A DNA stretch of 64,000 nucleotides from assembly GCF_021919125.1 (NCBI RefSeq), contig NZ_CP083439.1, positions 2,108,001 through 2,172,000 on the forward strand. Direction: 5' to 3'. The position numbers were made by a program, and so were the translations under genes. Of the stretch, positions 7,785-15,489 are shown one piece after another; position 1 is the first letter of the stretch, and each line of letters starts with the position of its first letter. The notes beneath the pieces are model-generated. The model was given only the letters and a program-made list of their open reading frames with translations, ran no database searches and was not told the DNA's origin. The DNA is from Clavibacter sp. A6099 (GTDB lineage: Bacteria; Actinomycetota; Actinomycetes; Actinomycetales; Microbacteriaceae).

Positions 7785-9592
7785 CGCCCGACCGCGTACC
7801 CCTGCGCCCCGCGCGGGTTGGCCGCCGCGCCCAGGAGGCCGGTGGCGGGATCCCGCGTCACGGCAGAGAGCCGCCCCAGCGTCCAGTCGCCGACCACCTC
7901 CACCTCATGCCCGCGGGCGCGGAGGTCGGCGATGACGTCGTCGCCCACGCGCCCCTCGACCACGAGGCCGCCGGGCGTCCAGGTGCGCGGCCAGAAGGAT
8001 CCGGGGACGCTCGTCGTGTGGAACGTGGGCGCGTCCACGGCCTGCTGCGGAGCGAAGCCGCCGACGATCGTGCGCAGCAGGTACGGCAGCTGCCACTGGT
8101 CCTGCTGGTCGCCGCCGGGCGAGCCGAGCGCCTCGACGGGTTCGCCGTCGCGCGTGATCAGCGTGGGCGTCAGCGTCGTGCGCGGCCGGCGACCCGGCAC
8201 GAGCGACGACGGGCCGCCGGGCTCGAGCCACGTCATCTGCAGGCGCGTGCCGAGGCAGAAGCCGAGCGACGGGATGAACGGGGACGACTGGAGCCAGCCG
8301 CCGGAGGGTGTGGCGGAGATCATGTTGCCCCACCGGTCGGCGATGTCGAGGTGGCAGGTGTCGCCGCGGGTCTCGCCCGTGCGCGAGACGGTGGGCTCGC
8401 CCGTGCCGCCGGCGGATGCGGGCGCGTCGCCCTCCACGACGAACGGCGGCAGGAAGGGCTCCACTCCGTCGACGCGTCCGGGGCGCAGCTCGTGCGACGC
8501 CTCGTCGGTGATGAGCGCGCGCCGCTCGGCCGCGTACTCCGCGCTGAGCAGCACGTCGAGGGGCGCGCCGCCCGGCACGGCGTCGCCGTAGTAGGCCTCG
8601 CGGTCGGCCAGCGCGAGCTTCTGCGCCTCGATGATGCGGTGGATCCCCGCGGCCGTCGCCGGGTCGATCTCGTCGTCCGTGAACCCGTCGAGGATCATGA
8701 GCGCCTGCAGCAGCGCCGGGCCCTGGCCCCACGCGTCCGTCTTCCAGATGCGGAGGCCGCGGAACCCGATTGACACCGCGTCCTCCCACGATGCGCGCGA
8801 CCCGGCGAGGTCCTCGGCGGCGATCAGGCCGGCGTGGTCGGCGCCCGTCGAGTGCCGGTGCGGATCCCGCGCGCTCGCGACCATCTCCTCCGCGACGAAG
8901 CCCTCCGCCCAGACGGTGCGGGCGGCCTCGATGCGCGCCTCGCGCGTCGCGTGCGGGCCGACCGCGGTCGACGCCTCGGCGAGGATCCGCTCCATCGCCG
9001 CCGCCCACGCCGGGTTGCGCACGAGCGACCCGGCGACGGGCGCCTCCCCGTCCGGCATCCAGAACGCGGCCGACGTGGACCAGTGGTCGCGGAACAGGTC
9101 GCCGACGCCCGCGATGGTGCGGCGGACGCTCTCGAGCACGGGGTGCCCGTCGCGCGCGTACTCGATCGCGAAGGCCCACGCGTCGGCGAGCTCCCACGTG
9201 CCGTGGTCGCGCAGCAGCAGCAGCCAGGCGTCGACGGCGGCGGGGACGGCCGCGGCGAGGGCGCCCGCGCCGGGCACGCGGTCGAGGCCCTCGGCGCGGA
9301 AGCGCTCGGGGGTCGCGGCGGCGGGCGCGGATCCCTGCCCCATGAGCAGCTTCGGCGCCGCGTCACCCGCGACGTGCACGACGGCCGTCATGTCGCCGCC
9401 CGGCCCGTTGAGGTGCGGCTCGACCACGTGCAGCACGAACGCGGCGGCCACCGCGGCGTCGAACGCGTTCCCGCCGCGCTCCAGCACGGCCTGCCCGGTG
9501 CCGGACGCGAGCCAGTGGGTCGAGGCGCTCATGCCGAACGTGCCGCGGAGCGTGGGTCGGGTGGTGAATGCGTCGGGCGCGCGGAACGTCAC
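7781..9592 (-). CDS. Gamma-glutamyltransferase family protein (YwrD/HpxW-like)
   Basis: A 603-residue Ntn-hydrolase of the gamma-glutamyltranspeptidase family. The N-terminal part carries GGNAFDAAVAAAFVLHVVEPHLNG. The maturation site is visible as GDTCHLDIADRWGNM, whose threonine should be the autoprocessing nucleophile. SLVPGRRPRTTLTPTL and GSPGGDQQ follow in the small subunit. There is no signal peptide, so it is cytoplasmic. This resembles the YwrD/HpxW branch; HpxW acts on oxamate in Klebsiella purine degradation, which would fit the neighbourhood. GTG at 9592 is chosen because GGAAGG lies just upstream; longer frames run into the divergent MFS gene. Confidence 0.82.
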   Translation of the reverse strand: MTFRAPDAFTTRPTLRGTFGMSASTHWLASGTGQAVLERGGNAFDAAVAAAFVLHVVEPHLNGPGGDMTAVVHVAGDAAPKLLMGQGSAPAAATPERFRAEGLDRVPGAGALAAAVPAAVDAWLLLLRDHGTWELADAWAFAIEYARDGHPVLESVRRTIAGVGDLFRDHWSTSAAFWMPDGEAPVAGSLVRNPAWAAAMERILAEASTAVGPHATREARIEAARTVWAEGFVAEEMVASARDPHRHSTGADHAGLIAAEDLAGSRASWEDAVSIGFRGLRIWKTDAWGQGPALLQALMILDGFTDDEIDPATAAGIHRIIEAQKLALADREAYYGDAVPGGAPLDVLLSAEYAAERRALITDEASHELRPGRVDGVEPFLPPFVVEGDAPASAGGTGEPTVSRTGETRGDTCHLDIADRWGNMISATPSGGWLQSSPFIPSLGFCLGTRLQMTWLEPGGPSSLVPGRRPRTTLTPTLITRDGEPVEALGSPGGDQQDQWQLPYLLRTIVGGFAPQQAVDAPTFHTTSVPGSFWPRTWTPGGLVVEGRVGDDVIADLRARGHEVEVVGDWTLGRLSAVTRDPATGLLGAAANPRGAQGYAVGR

Positions 9593-9692
9593 AGAGGGTC
9601 CTTCCGGTGGGGATCCCAGTCGACCACATCGATCGCGTGTCGCGGGAATGCCGTCGGCCTCCCGGCCGTTCACCGTTCGACCCGGGAGGCTC

Positions 9693-11132
9693 ATGACTGA
9701 CACCACTGGCGTCGGATTCCGATCCGAGCGCGGCCCGATCCTCATCGCCCTGATGATGACGACGGGCCTCGTGGCCATCGACTCGACCATCCTCGCCACC
9801 GCGGTGCCGTCCATCGTGGACGACCTCGGCGGCTTCGCCTCGTTCCCGTGGCTGTTCTCCATCTACCTGCTCGCGCAGGCGGTGTCGGTGCCGCTGTACG
9901 CGAAGCTCAGCGACACCGTGGGGCGCAAGCCGATCATCCTCGTCGGCATCGGCCTGTTCCTCGTGGGATCCGTGCTGTGCGGGTTCGCGTGGAGCATGCC
10001 CGCGCTCATCGCGGCCCGCGCGATCCAGGGCCTCGGCGCCGGTGCGGTGGCGCCCATGGCGATCACGATCGCGGGCGACATCTACACGGTCGCCGAGCGC
10101 GCGAAGACGCAGGGCTACCTGGCGAGCGTCTGGGCCGTCTCCAGCGTCGTCGGCCCCACCCTCGGCGGCGTCTTCTCCGAGTTCACGACCTGGCGCTGGA
10201 TCTTCTTCGTCAACGTCCCGCTGTGCCTCCTCGCCGGGTGGATGATCATCCGCCGCTTCCACGAGTCCATCGAGCGCACGAAGCACCGCGTCGACTACGC
10301 CGGCGCCGCGCTCCTCACGGTGGGCCTCAGCCTCCTGATCCTGGCGGTCCTCGAGGGCGGCCAGGCCTGGGCGTGGGACTCCGTGCCCAGCGTCGGCGCG
10401 TTCGCGGTCGGCGCCGTGCTGATCGTCGCGTTCCTGCTGGTGGAGCGCCGCGCGGCCGAGCCCGTGCTGCCGCTCTGGGTGTTCTCCCGGCGCCTGCTGC
10501 TCACGACGACGCTCGTCTCGCTCGGCGTCGGCGCGATCCTCATCGGCCTCACCTCCTACGTGCCCACCTACCTCGAGGGCTCGCTCCGCGTCACGCCGCT
10601 CGTCTCCGGCCTCGCGCTCGCGGCGCTCACGATCGGCTGGCCCATCTCGGCGTCGCTGTCGGGCCGGCTCTACCTCCGCATCGGGTTCCGCCGCACCGTG
10701 CTCATCGGCATGGCGCTCACCATCGTGGGCACCGGATCCATCGCGCTGCTCGCCGGCACGCCCACGCTCGTCGGGATCGCCGCCGGCTGCTTCGTGGTCG
10801 GCCTCGGGCTCGGCCTCGTCGCGACGCCCAGCCTGATCGGCGCGCAGTCGAGCGTCGGCTGGGGCGAGCGCGGGGTCGTCACGGGCGCGAACCTCTTCGC
10901 GCGGTCGATCGGCAGCGCCGTGGGCGTCGCCGTCTTCGGCGCGATCGCCAACGCGATCTTCGCCGCGTCGGCCGGCGGGCAGCGGGATCCGGACGCCGTG
11001 ATCGCCGCGTCCGGCGCCGTCTTCCTCGCTGTCGGCGTGTGCGCGCTGGCGACGGTCGTCGCGGGCCTGCTGATGCCGGAGTCGCGCGTCGAGGACACCG
11101 AGCTCGCGCGCGCCGAGCCCGTCGTCGACTGA
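9693..11132 (+). CDS. MFS transporter, drug:H+ antiporter-2 (14-TM) type
   Basis: A 479-residue major facilitator with about 14 hydrophobic segments. Segment 1 contains the DHA2-type motif VAIDSTILATAVPSI, the loop after segment 2 the motif YAKLSDTVGRKPII (motif A), and segment 5 the antiporter motif SVVGPTLGG (motif C). These mark an EmrB/QacA-type exporter of amphiphilic compounds driven by protons. GGGAGG precedes the ATG at 9693. It diverges from the gamma-glutamyltransferase gene with about 100 bases between, which must hold both promoters. Substrate unknown. Confidence 0.9.
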   Translation: MTDTTGVGFRSERGPILIALMMTTGLVAIDSTILATAVPSIVDDLGGFASFPWLFSIYLLAQAVSVPLYAKLSDTVGRKPIILVGIGLFLVGSVLCGFAWSMPALIAARAIQGLGAGAVAPMAITIAGDIYTVAERAKTQGYLASVWAVSSVVGPTLGGVFSEFTTWRWIFFVNVPLCLLAGWMIIRRFHESIERTKHRVDYAGAALLTVGLSLLILAVLEGGQAWAWDSVPSVGAFAVGAVLIVAFLLVERRAAEPVLPLWVFSRRLLLTTTLVSLGVGAILIGLTSYVPTYLEGSLRVTPLVSGLALAALTIGWPISASLSGRLYLRIGFRRTVLIGMALTIVGTGSIALLAGTPTLVGIAAGCFVVGLGLGLVATPSLIGAQSSVGWGERGVVTGANLFARSIGSAVGVAVFGAIANAIFAASAGGQRDPDAVIAASGAVFLAVGVCALATVVAGLLMPESRVEDTELARAEPVVD

Positions 11133-11183
11133 CCCGCCGCGCCGCGCGCGCGATTCGCGGGAATGCCGACCCCGCCCCTACAG

Positions 11184-11212
11184 TTGACTCGAATGCATAC
11201 GTTCGCATGGAT
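11184..11212 (+). promoter_or_regulatory. Candidate promoter/operator upstream of the flavin oxidoreductase
   Basis: A -35-like TTGACT at 11184-11189 is followed by an imperfect inverted repeat, ATGCATAC (11193-11200) against GTTCGCAT (11201-11208), six of eight positions paired. The dyad lies between the -35 and the expected -10, where a repressor would block transcription. The coding start is at 11230. No matching regulator gene is adjacent. Confidence 0.35.
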
Positions 11213-11229
11213 CAGGGAAGCAGGGCAGC

Positions 11230-12258
11230 ATGGCGCAGGAGATCGAGCTCGGACTGGACACGTTCGGGGACGTCACGGTCGGACCGGACGGCCGCGAGCT
11301 GCCCTACGCCGAGGTGATCCGCAACGTCGTCGCCGAGGGCGTGCTGGCCGACCAGGTCGGCATCGACTTCATCGGCCTCGGTGAGCACCACCGCGACGAC
11401 TACGCGATCTCCTCCCCCGAGGTCGCGCTCGCCGCCATCGCCGCGAAGACCTCGCGCATCCGCCTCGGCTCCGCGGTCACCGTGCTCAGCTCGGACGACC
11501 CGGTGCGCGTCTTCCAGCGCTTCGCCACGCTCGACGCCGTCTCGGACGGGCGTGCCGAGGTCATCCTCGGCCGCGGATCCTTCACCGAGTCGTTCCCGCT
11601 CTTCGGCTACGAGCTGAGCGACTACGAGCGCCTCTTCGAGGAGAAGCTCGGCCTCTTCGCCGAGCTCGTGAAGGAGACGCCCGTCACCTGGAGCGGCTCG
11701 ACGCGCGCCGGCCTCACCGAGCACGACGTGTTCCCGAAGACGGCGAACGGCATCACGACCTGGGTCGGCGTCGGCGGCAGCCCCGAGTCGGTCGTGCGCG
11801 CCGCCCGCCACGGCTTCCCGCTCATGCTCGCGATCATCGGCGGCGAGCCGCACCGCTTCGCGCCCTACGCCGACCTGTTCGCGCGCGCCCTCGACCAGCT
11901 CGAGCAGCCGCGGCTGCCCGTCGGGATCCACTCGCCCGGCTACGTCGGCGAGACCGACGCAGAGGCGCGCGAGGCCTTCTTCCCCGACTACCAGGTGATG
12001 CACGCGCGCATCGGCAAGGACCGCGGCTGGCCGCCCCTCGCCCGCGCCTCCTACGAGCAGGAGATCGAGCACGGCTCGCTGTACGTCGGATCCCCCGAGA
12101 CCGTCGCCCGCAAGATCGCCGCGACCCTGAAGGCCGTGGGCGCCACGCGCTTCGACCTCAAGTACAGCGCTGGCCCGTTCTCGCACGAGCGGATGATGGG
12201 CGGGATCGAGCGCTACGGCACGATCGTGGCGCCCATGGTCCGCGACATCCTGGCCTGA
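11230..12258 (+). CDS. LLM-class flavin-dependent oxidoreductase
   Basis: A 342-residue luciferase-like monooxygenase. The TIM-barrel signatures are IGLGEHHRDDYAISSPEV near residue 38, RIRLGSAVTVLSSDDPVRV near 78, and DGRAEVILGRGSF near 105. The C-terminus has LYVGSPETVARKIA, which closes the F420/FMN-binding barrel. Such enzymes oxidise small organics using reduced flavin and oxygen, or F420; the cofactor cannot be told from sequence. An AGGGAAGCAGGG ribosome site precedes the ATG. A strong hairpin terminator follows, so it is monocistronic. Confidence 0.88.
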   Translation: MAQEIELGLDTFGDVTVGPDGRELPYAEVIRNVVAEGVLADQVGIDFIGLGEHHRDDYAISSPEVALAAIAAKTSRIRLGSAVTVLSSDDPVRVFQRFATLDAVSDGRAEVILGRGSFTESFPLFGYELSDYERLFEEKLGLFAELVKETPVTWSGSTRAGLTEHDVFPKTANGITTWVGVGGSPESVVRAARHGFPLMLAIIGGEPHRFAPYADLFARALDQLEQPRLPVGIHSPGYVGETDAEAREAFFPDYQVMHARIGKDRGWPPLARASYEQEIEHGSLYVGSPETVARKIAATLKAVGATRFDLKYSAGPFSHERMMGGIERYGTIVAPMVRDILA

Positions 12259-12269
12259 TCCGCCCTCCC

Positions 12270-12306
12270 GGCACCCCTCATCCGCCGTCGCGGTGGAAGG
12301 GGTGCC
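12270..12306 (+). terminator. Hairpin terminator after the flavin oxidoreductase
   Basis: GGCACCCCT (12270-12278) pairs with AGGGGTGCC (12298-12306), and inner bases extend the stem with one mismatch. It lies 12 bases after the stop at 12258. No clear T run follows, as is usual in this G+C range. Confidence 0.6.
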
Positions 12307-12370
12307 CGTGCGCGGGATATCCTGCGATCGTCCCCATTCCGGGGCGTCGCGATGAACAGGACGGGCTGCG

Positions 12371-13186
12371 ATGACCGGCGCACCGCCCTCCGATGCCGAA
12401 CCGGGTCGCGATGACGCCGCGGACCCGTCCGACGCCTGGGCGGCCCAGCCCGTGCAGGGCTCCCGGGTGCTCTCCGCCGGGCCGCTCGCGTCGCTCCGGT
12501 CGGCCACGATCGGACGGCTCCAGTACCGCGTCCTCTACCGCGAGATGCGCAGCGCCACCTTCCCCCGCGACTCCCCCACCGGCTCGCTGCCCGGCCCGGA
12601 TCCCTTCGGCCTCGCCGTCGTGGGCGAGGGCACCGCGGTCGGCTACCAGACCGTGTCGCACGACCTCGGCGTCGCCGGGCAGGTCGCGCACAAGCTCGCC
12701 GCCCGCACCGGCCGCGGCGTCTTCTGGTCCGTGCAGGCGTTCCCCGACTTCACCGTGCGCTCCTGGCGCGCCGGCCTCGACGCGTTCCCCGCCTGGGCGA
12801 GCACCGACGTGGCCGTCCTCGCCCTGGGCATCGGCGACGCCATCCGCTACACCCCGACGCCGCTCTGGGAGTCGCTGCTCGACGCGTGCATCGCGGGCAT
12901 GCAGGCGCGCATGCCCGAGGGCGCGCTCGTGCTCGTGACGGAGGTCCCGCCGCTCGAGATCTCGCCCGTCACGCCCCCGCTGATCGCCGGTCCCGTCGGA
13001 CGCCACGCCGACGCGCTCAACCGCAGCACCCGCCGGGTCGTCGCGCGGCACGAGCGGGCCGAGAGCGTGCCCTTCCCGGCCTGGCGGATCCCCGAGTTCA
13101 CGGCGCCGAACCCGGAGGACACCCTGTACGGCCGCGTCTACCGGGCGTGGGCGGAGCTGCTGGTGGAGCGGATCGCGCCGTCGTGA
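12371..13186 (+). CDS. SGNH/GDSL-hydrolase-like protein lacking the block-I serine
   Basis: A 271-residue protein with the layout of actinobacterial SGNH hydrolases: an N-terminal disordered stretch, then VVGEGTAVGYQT near residues 83-94 where the family has G-(D/E)-S, and LALGIGDAI near 157-165 where the family has GxND. The catalytic serine position is glycine (G87) and the block-III asparagine is replaced. It may have lost hydrolase activity or use an altered mechanism. The stop overlaps the GTG of the epimerase gene, so the two are translationally coupled. Family assignment rests on pattern alone. Confidence 0.6.
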   Translation: MTGAPPSDAEPGRDDAADPSDAWAAQPVQGSRVLSAGPLASLRSATIGRLQYRVLYREMRSATFPRDSPTGSLPGPDPFGLAVVGEGTAVGYQTVSHDLGVAGQVAHKLAARTGRGVFWSVQAFPDFTVRSWRAGLDAFPAWASTDVAVLALGIGDAIRYTPTPLWESLLDACIAGMQARMPEGALVLVTEVPPLEISPVTPPLIAGPVGRHADALNRSTRRVVARHERAESVPFPAWRIPEFTAPNPEDTLYGRVYRAWAELLVERIAPS

Positions 13187-13875
13187 CCGATCCCGTCTCG
13201 CTCGCCGACGGCTACGCGGCCGCCGACATCCGCGCCGCCGAGGCGCCGCTGCTGGCGGCCGGGGCGCAGCTCATGCGCGTCGCGGCCGCCGGTCTCGCCC
13301 GCGTGTGCCGCGCCGAGGTGCCCGCGGGCGCGGTGCTCGTGCTGGTCGGCGCGGGGAACAACGGCGGCGACGCGCTGCTGGCCGCGGCCGAGCTGGCGCG
13401 CGAGGGCCGCGAGGTAGGCGTCATCCGGACGGCCGGGCGCATCCACGAGGCCGGCGCCGCACAGGCGGTCGCGGCCGGCGTGCCCATCACCTCCGCGGAC
13501 GAGCTGGACGACGCGACCCTCGCGGACATCGCACGCTCGTCGGCGCTCGTCGTGGACGGGATCCTCGGCATCGGCACCACCGACAGCCCTGCTCTCCGCG
13601 GCGAGGGCCGCCGGGTCGTCGCCGCGCTGCTGCCCGTCGTGACCGCCGAGGGCGATCCCGCCGTGATCGCCTGCGACATCCCGAGCGGCGTCGGCTGCGA
13701 CGACGGCCAGGTGCCGGACCCCACCGTGCTGCCCGCGGACGTCACGGTCACGTTCGGCGCGGGCAAGCCCGGCCTGTTGCGGGGCCCCGGCCGCGCGCTC
13801 GCGGGCCGCGTGGAGCTGGTCGACGTCGGGCTCGACCTCTCGGACGCGACCCCGCTGGTGCGCGCCGCACGCTGA
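13183..13875 (+). CDS. nnrE: NAD(P)H-hydrate epimerase (YjeF N-terminal domain)
   Basis: A 230-residue protein that epimerises the hydrated, damaged form of NADH/NADPH for repair. GAGNNGGDALLAA near residue 55 is the nucleotide-binding glycine loop. VDGILGIGTT near 123 and ACDIPSGVGCDDG near 163 carry the catalytic aspartate region. The dehydratase (NnrD) domain often fused behind it is absent. GTG at 13183 overlaps the preceding stop. The partner dehydratase is not in the window. Confidence 0.88.
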   Translation: MTDPVSLADGYAAADIRAAEAPLLAAGAQLMRVAAAGLARVCRAEVPAGAVLVLVGAGNNGGDALLAAAELAREGREVGVIRTAGRIHEAGAAQAVAAGVPITSADELDDATLADIARSSALVVDGILGIGTTDSPALRGEGRRVVAALLPVVTAEGDPAVIACDIPSGVGCDDGQVPDPTVLPADVTVTFGAGKPGLLRGPGRALAGRVELVDVGLDLSDATPLVRAAR

Positions 13876-13983
13876 CGACGCGCCCGGGCCGGCGTTTGTC
13901 CCCGATAGCGCCGACTTCACCCGACGCTCCCCCTGCGGAAGAGTCGAGGCAGGCCATCCGGCCCGTCGAAGGGGGACGACAAC

Positions 13984-14034
13984 ATGCACGGTCACGCCAG
14001 GAAGCACCGCACCACGGGTGGAGGGGCCGCATGA
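13984..14034 (+). CDS. Short leader ORF upstream of a small membrane protein
   Basis: ATG at 13984 with an AAGGGGG ribosome site eight bases upstream encodes 16 residues rich in His, Arg and Gly. Its TGA overlaps the ATG of the next gene (ATGA at 14031-14034). It could be a coupling leader peptide. No known attenuator pattern is visible, and it may be fortuitous. Confidence 0.3.
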   Translation: MHGHARKHRTTGGGAA

Positions 14035-14327
14035 CCGGCCCGCTCGCCCTCGCCATCGCCAACGCCGCCGTCATGGCGGCCGTCGCCCTCGCGGGGGCGC
14101 GCACCCCGCGGTGGCTCCGCGGTTCGTCGTGGGCGCTGCTCGCGGTCTCGCTCACGGTGCTCGCGCTGCACCTCCTCGGCGACGCGTGGGACCTCCCGAC
14201 GCACCTGCTCGCCATCGCGTTCCTGATCTCCACCTGCCTGAACGCGAGCGCCCTCGCGCCGCTGGTGATGCAGCGCCTGCTCACCCGGCCGCCGCGCTCG
14301 AGGCGCCGGGTGGCGCGCACGGAGTAG
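14031..14327 (+). CDS. Small membrane protein
   Basis: A 98-residue protein with three hydrophobic segments at about 3-22, 32-52 and 56-82 and a strongly basic C-terminus (RPPRSRRRVAR). GGAGGGG stands four bases before the ATG. It is encoded alone, with a hairpin terminator after it, and is otherwise featureless. Confidence 0.65.
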   Translation: MTGPLALAIANAAVMAAVALAGARTPRWLRGSSWALLAVSLTVLALHLLGDAWDLPTHLLAIAFLISTCLNASALAPLVMQRLLTRPPRSRRRVARTE

Positions 14328-14361
14328 CCCACGACCGCCGCGGCCGCCCTGCGGCGGGCAG

Positions 14362-14401
14362 ACGGATGGCCGCATCGCCCGAGGGCGGTGCGGCCATCCG
14401 T
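14362..14401. terminator. Bidirectional hairpin terminator
   Basis: An 18-base arm at 14362-14379 (starting ACGGATGGCCGCA) pairs with 14384-14401, with one G-T wobble and a four-base loop. It lies between the convergent membrane-protein and quinone-reductase genes and can serve both. Confidence 0.75.
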
Positions 14402-14419
14402 CGTCCGGGACCCGTCGGA

Positions 14420-15448
14420 TCAGGCGGGCGTCACGTCGATCAGCACCTTGCCGGTCACGCCGTCCTCGACCGCCTGGTGCGCGTCGGCCGGGCGCTCGAG
14501 CGGGAAGCGGGTGATCGGCAGGCCCGCGTCCTCGCCGACCGGCAGCGCGCCGTCGATGAGGGCCAGGTGGATGTCCGCGCGCGCGGTGTCGAGCGCCTCG
14601 CGGCCCACCGTGTAGAGCAGCAGGAACTGGTAGCGCAGGTTCTTCACGAAGCTGTCGACCACGGGCAGCGTGACGGTGTCGCCGCCGTTGTTCGCGTACA
14701 CGGCGACCGAGGCGCGGTTCTTCGCGACCGCCTGGTTGAGCTCGGCGTTCTGCGCGGGGGCGACCTCGACGATCAGGTCCACGCCGTCGGGCGCGATGGA
14801 CTGGATCTCCGCAGCCGCGTCGCCCGCCTTGTAGTCCACGACGTGGTGCGCGCCGGCGGCCGTCGCGAGGGCGGCCTTCTCGGGCGAGCTGACCGTGGTG
14901 ATCACGGTCGCGCCTGCCCAGCGCGCGAGCTGGATCGCCGCGTGGCCGACCGCTCCCGCGCCGCCGGCGACGAGCACGTGCTTCCCCGCGAGGGCGCCGG
15001 GCGCGAGGCGCGACGGGCCGTCCTCGGAGACGGTCAAGGCGCGGTGCGCGGTGACCGCGGGGACGCCGAGGCTCGCGCCGAGGTCGAAGGACAGGCCGTC
15101 GGGCAGGGGTGCCACGCGGTCGACGGGCAGGACCGTCTTCTCCTGCGCGGTGCCGGTGGGGCGGCCGTGGGCGGCCAGCATGATCCAGACCCGGTCGCCG
15201 ACGTCGAGGTCGGTCACGCCGGGGCCGACGGCGTCGATGACGCCCGCGCCGTCCTGGTTGGGGACGACCTCGGGGAACGGCAGCTCCTGGCCGGGCGATC
15301 CGCCGTCGCGGGATTTCCAGTCGGTGGGGTTCACGCCCGAGACGACGATGCGCACGCGCACCTCGCCGGGGCCGGGGGCGGCCTCGTCGCGGTCGACGGG
15401 CTGCAGGACGTCGGGGGCACCCGTGCGGGTGTAGGTGATCGCTCTCAT
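14420..15448 (-). CDS. NADPH:quinone reductase / zinc-independent alcohol dehydrogenase family
   Basis: A 342-residue medium-chain dehydrogenase/reductase. The N-terminal GroES-like domain contains VVSGVNPTDWKSRDG and GDRVWIM. The Rossmann loop is VLVAGGAGAVGHAAIQLARWAGA near residue 150. No structural or catalytic zinc cysteines are present, so it fits the quinone oxidoreductase (QOR) branch. ATG at 15448 is chosen over longer frames reaching into the amidohydrolase gene. It is separated from that gene by only about 40 bases. Confidence 0.88.
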   Translation of the reverse strand: MRAITYTRTGAPDVLQPVDRDEAAPGPGEVRVRIVVSGVNPTDWKSRDGGSPGQELPFPEVVPNQDGAGVIDAVGPGVTDLDVGDRVWIMLAAHGRPTGTAQEKTVLPVDRVAPLPDGLSFDLGASLGVPAVTAHRALTVSEDGPSRLAPGALAGKHVLVAGGAGAVGHAAIQLARWAGATVITTVSSPEKAALATAAGAHHVVDYKAGDAAAEIQSIAPDGVDLIVEVAPAQNAELNQAVAKNRASVAVYANNGGDTVTLPVVDSFVKNLRYQFLLLYTVGREALDTARADIHLALIDGALPVGEDAGLPITRFPLERPADAHQAVEDGVTGKVLIDVTPA

Positions 15449-15489
15449 GACGGGCCCAACGCCCGGCGGCCGCGTGGTGTTCCTGCCGG

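Noticed and set aside
7781-9862. Longer start for the gamma-glutamyltransferase (693 codons, start at 9862)
   Set aside because: The extension overlaps the divergent MFS gene and its promoter region, and the family N-terminus begins at 9592 behind a good ribosome site.
8631-11132. 833-codon frame starting at 8631 for the MFS transporter
   Set aside because: The first 354 codons are antisense to the gamma-glutamyltransferase gene; the transporter begins at 9693 with GGGAGG upstream.
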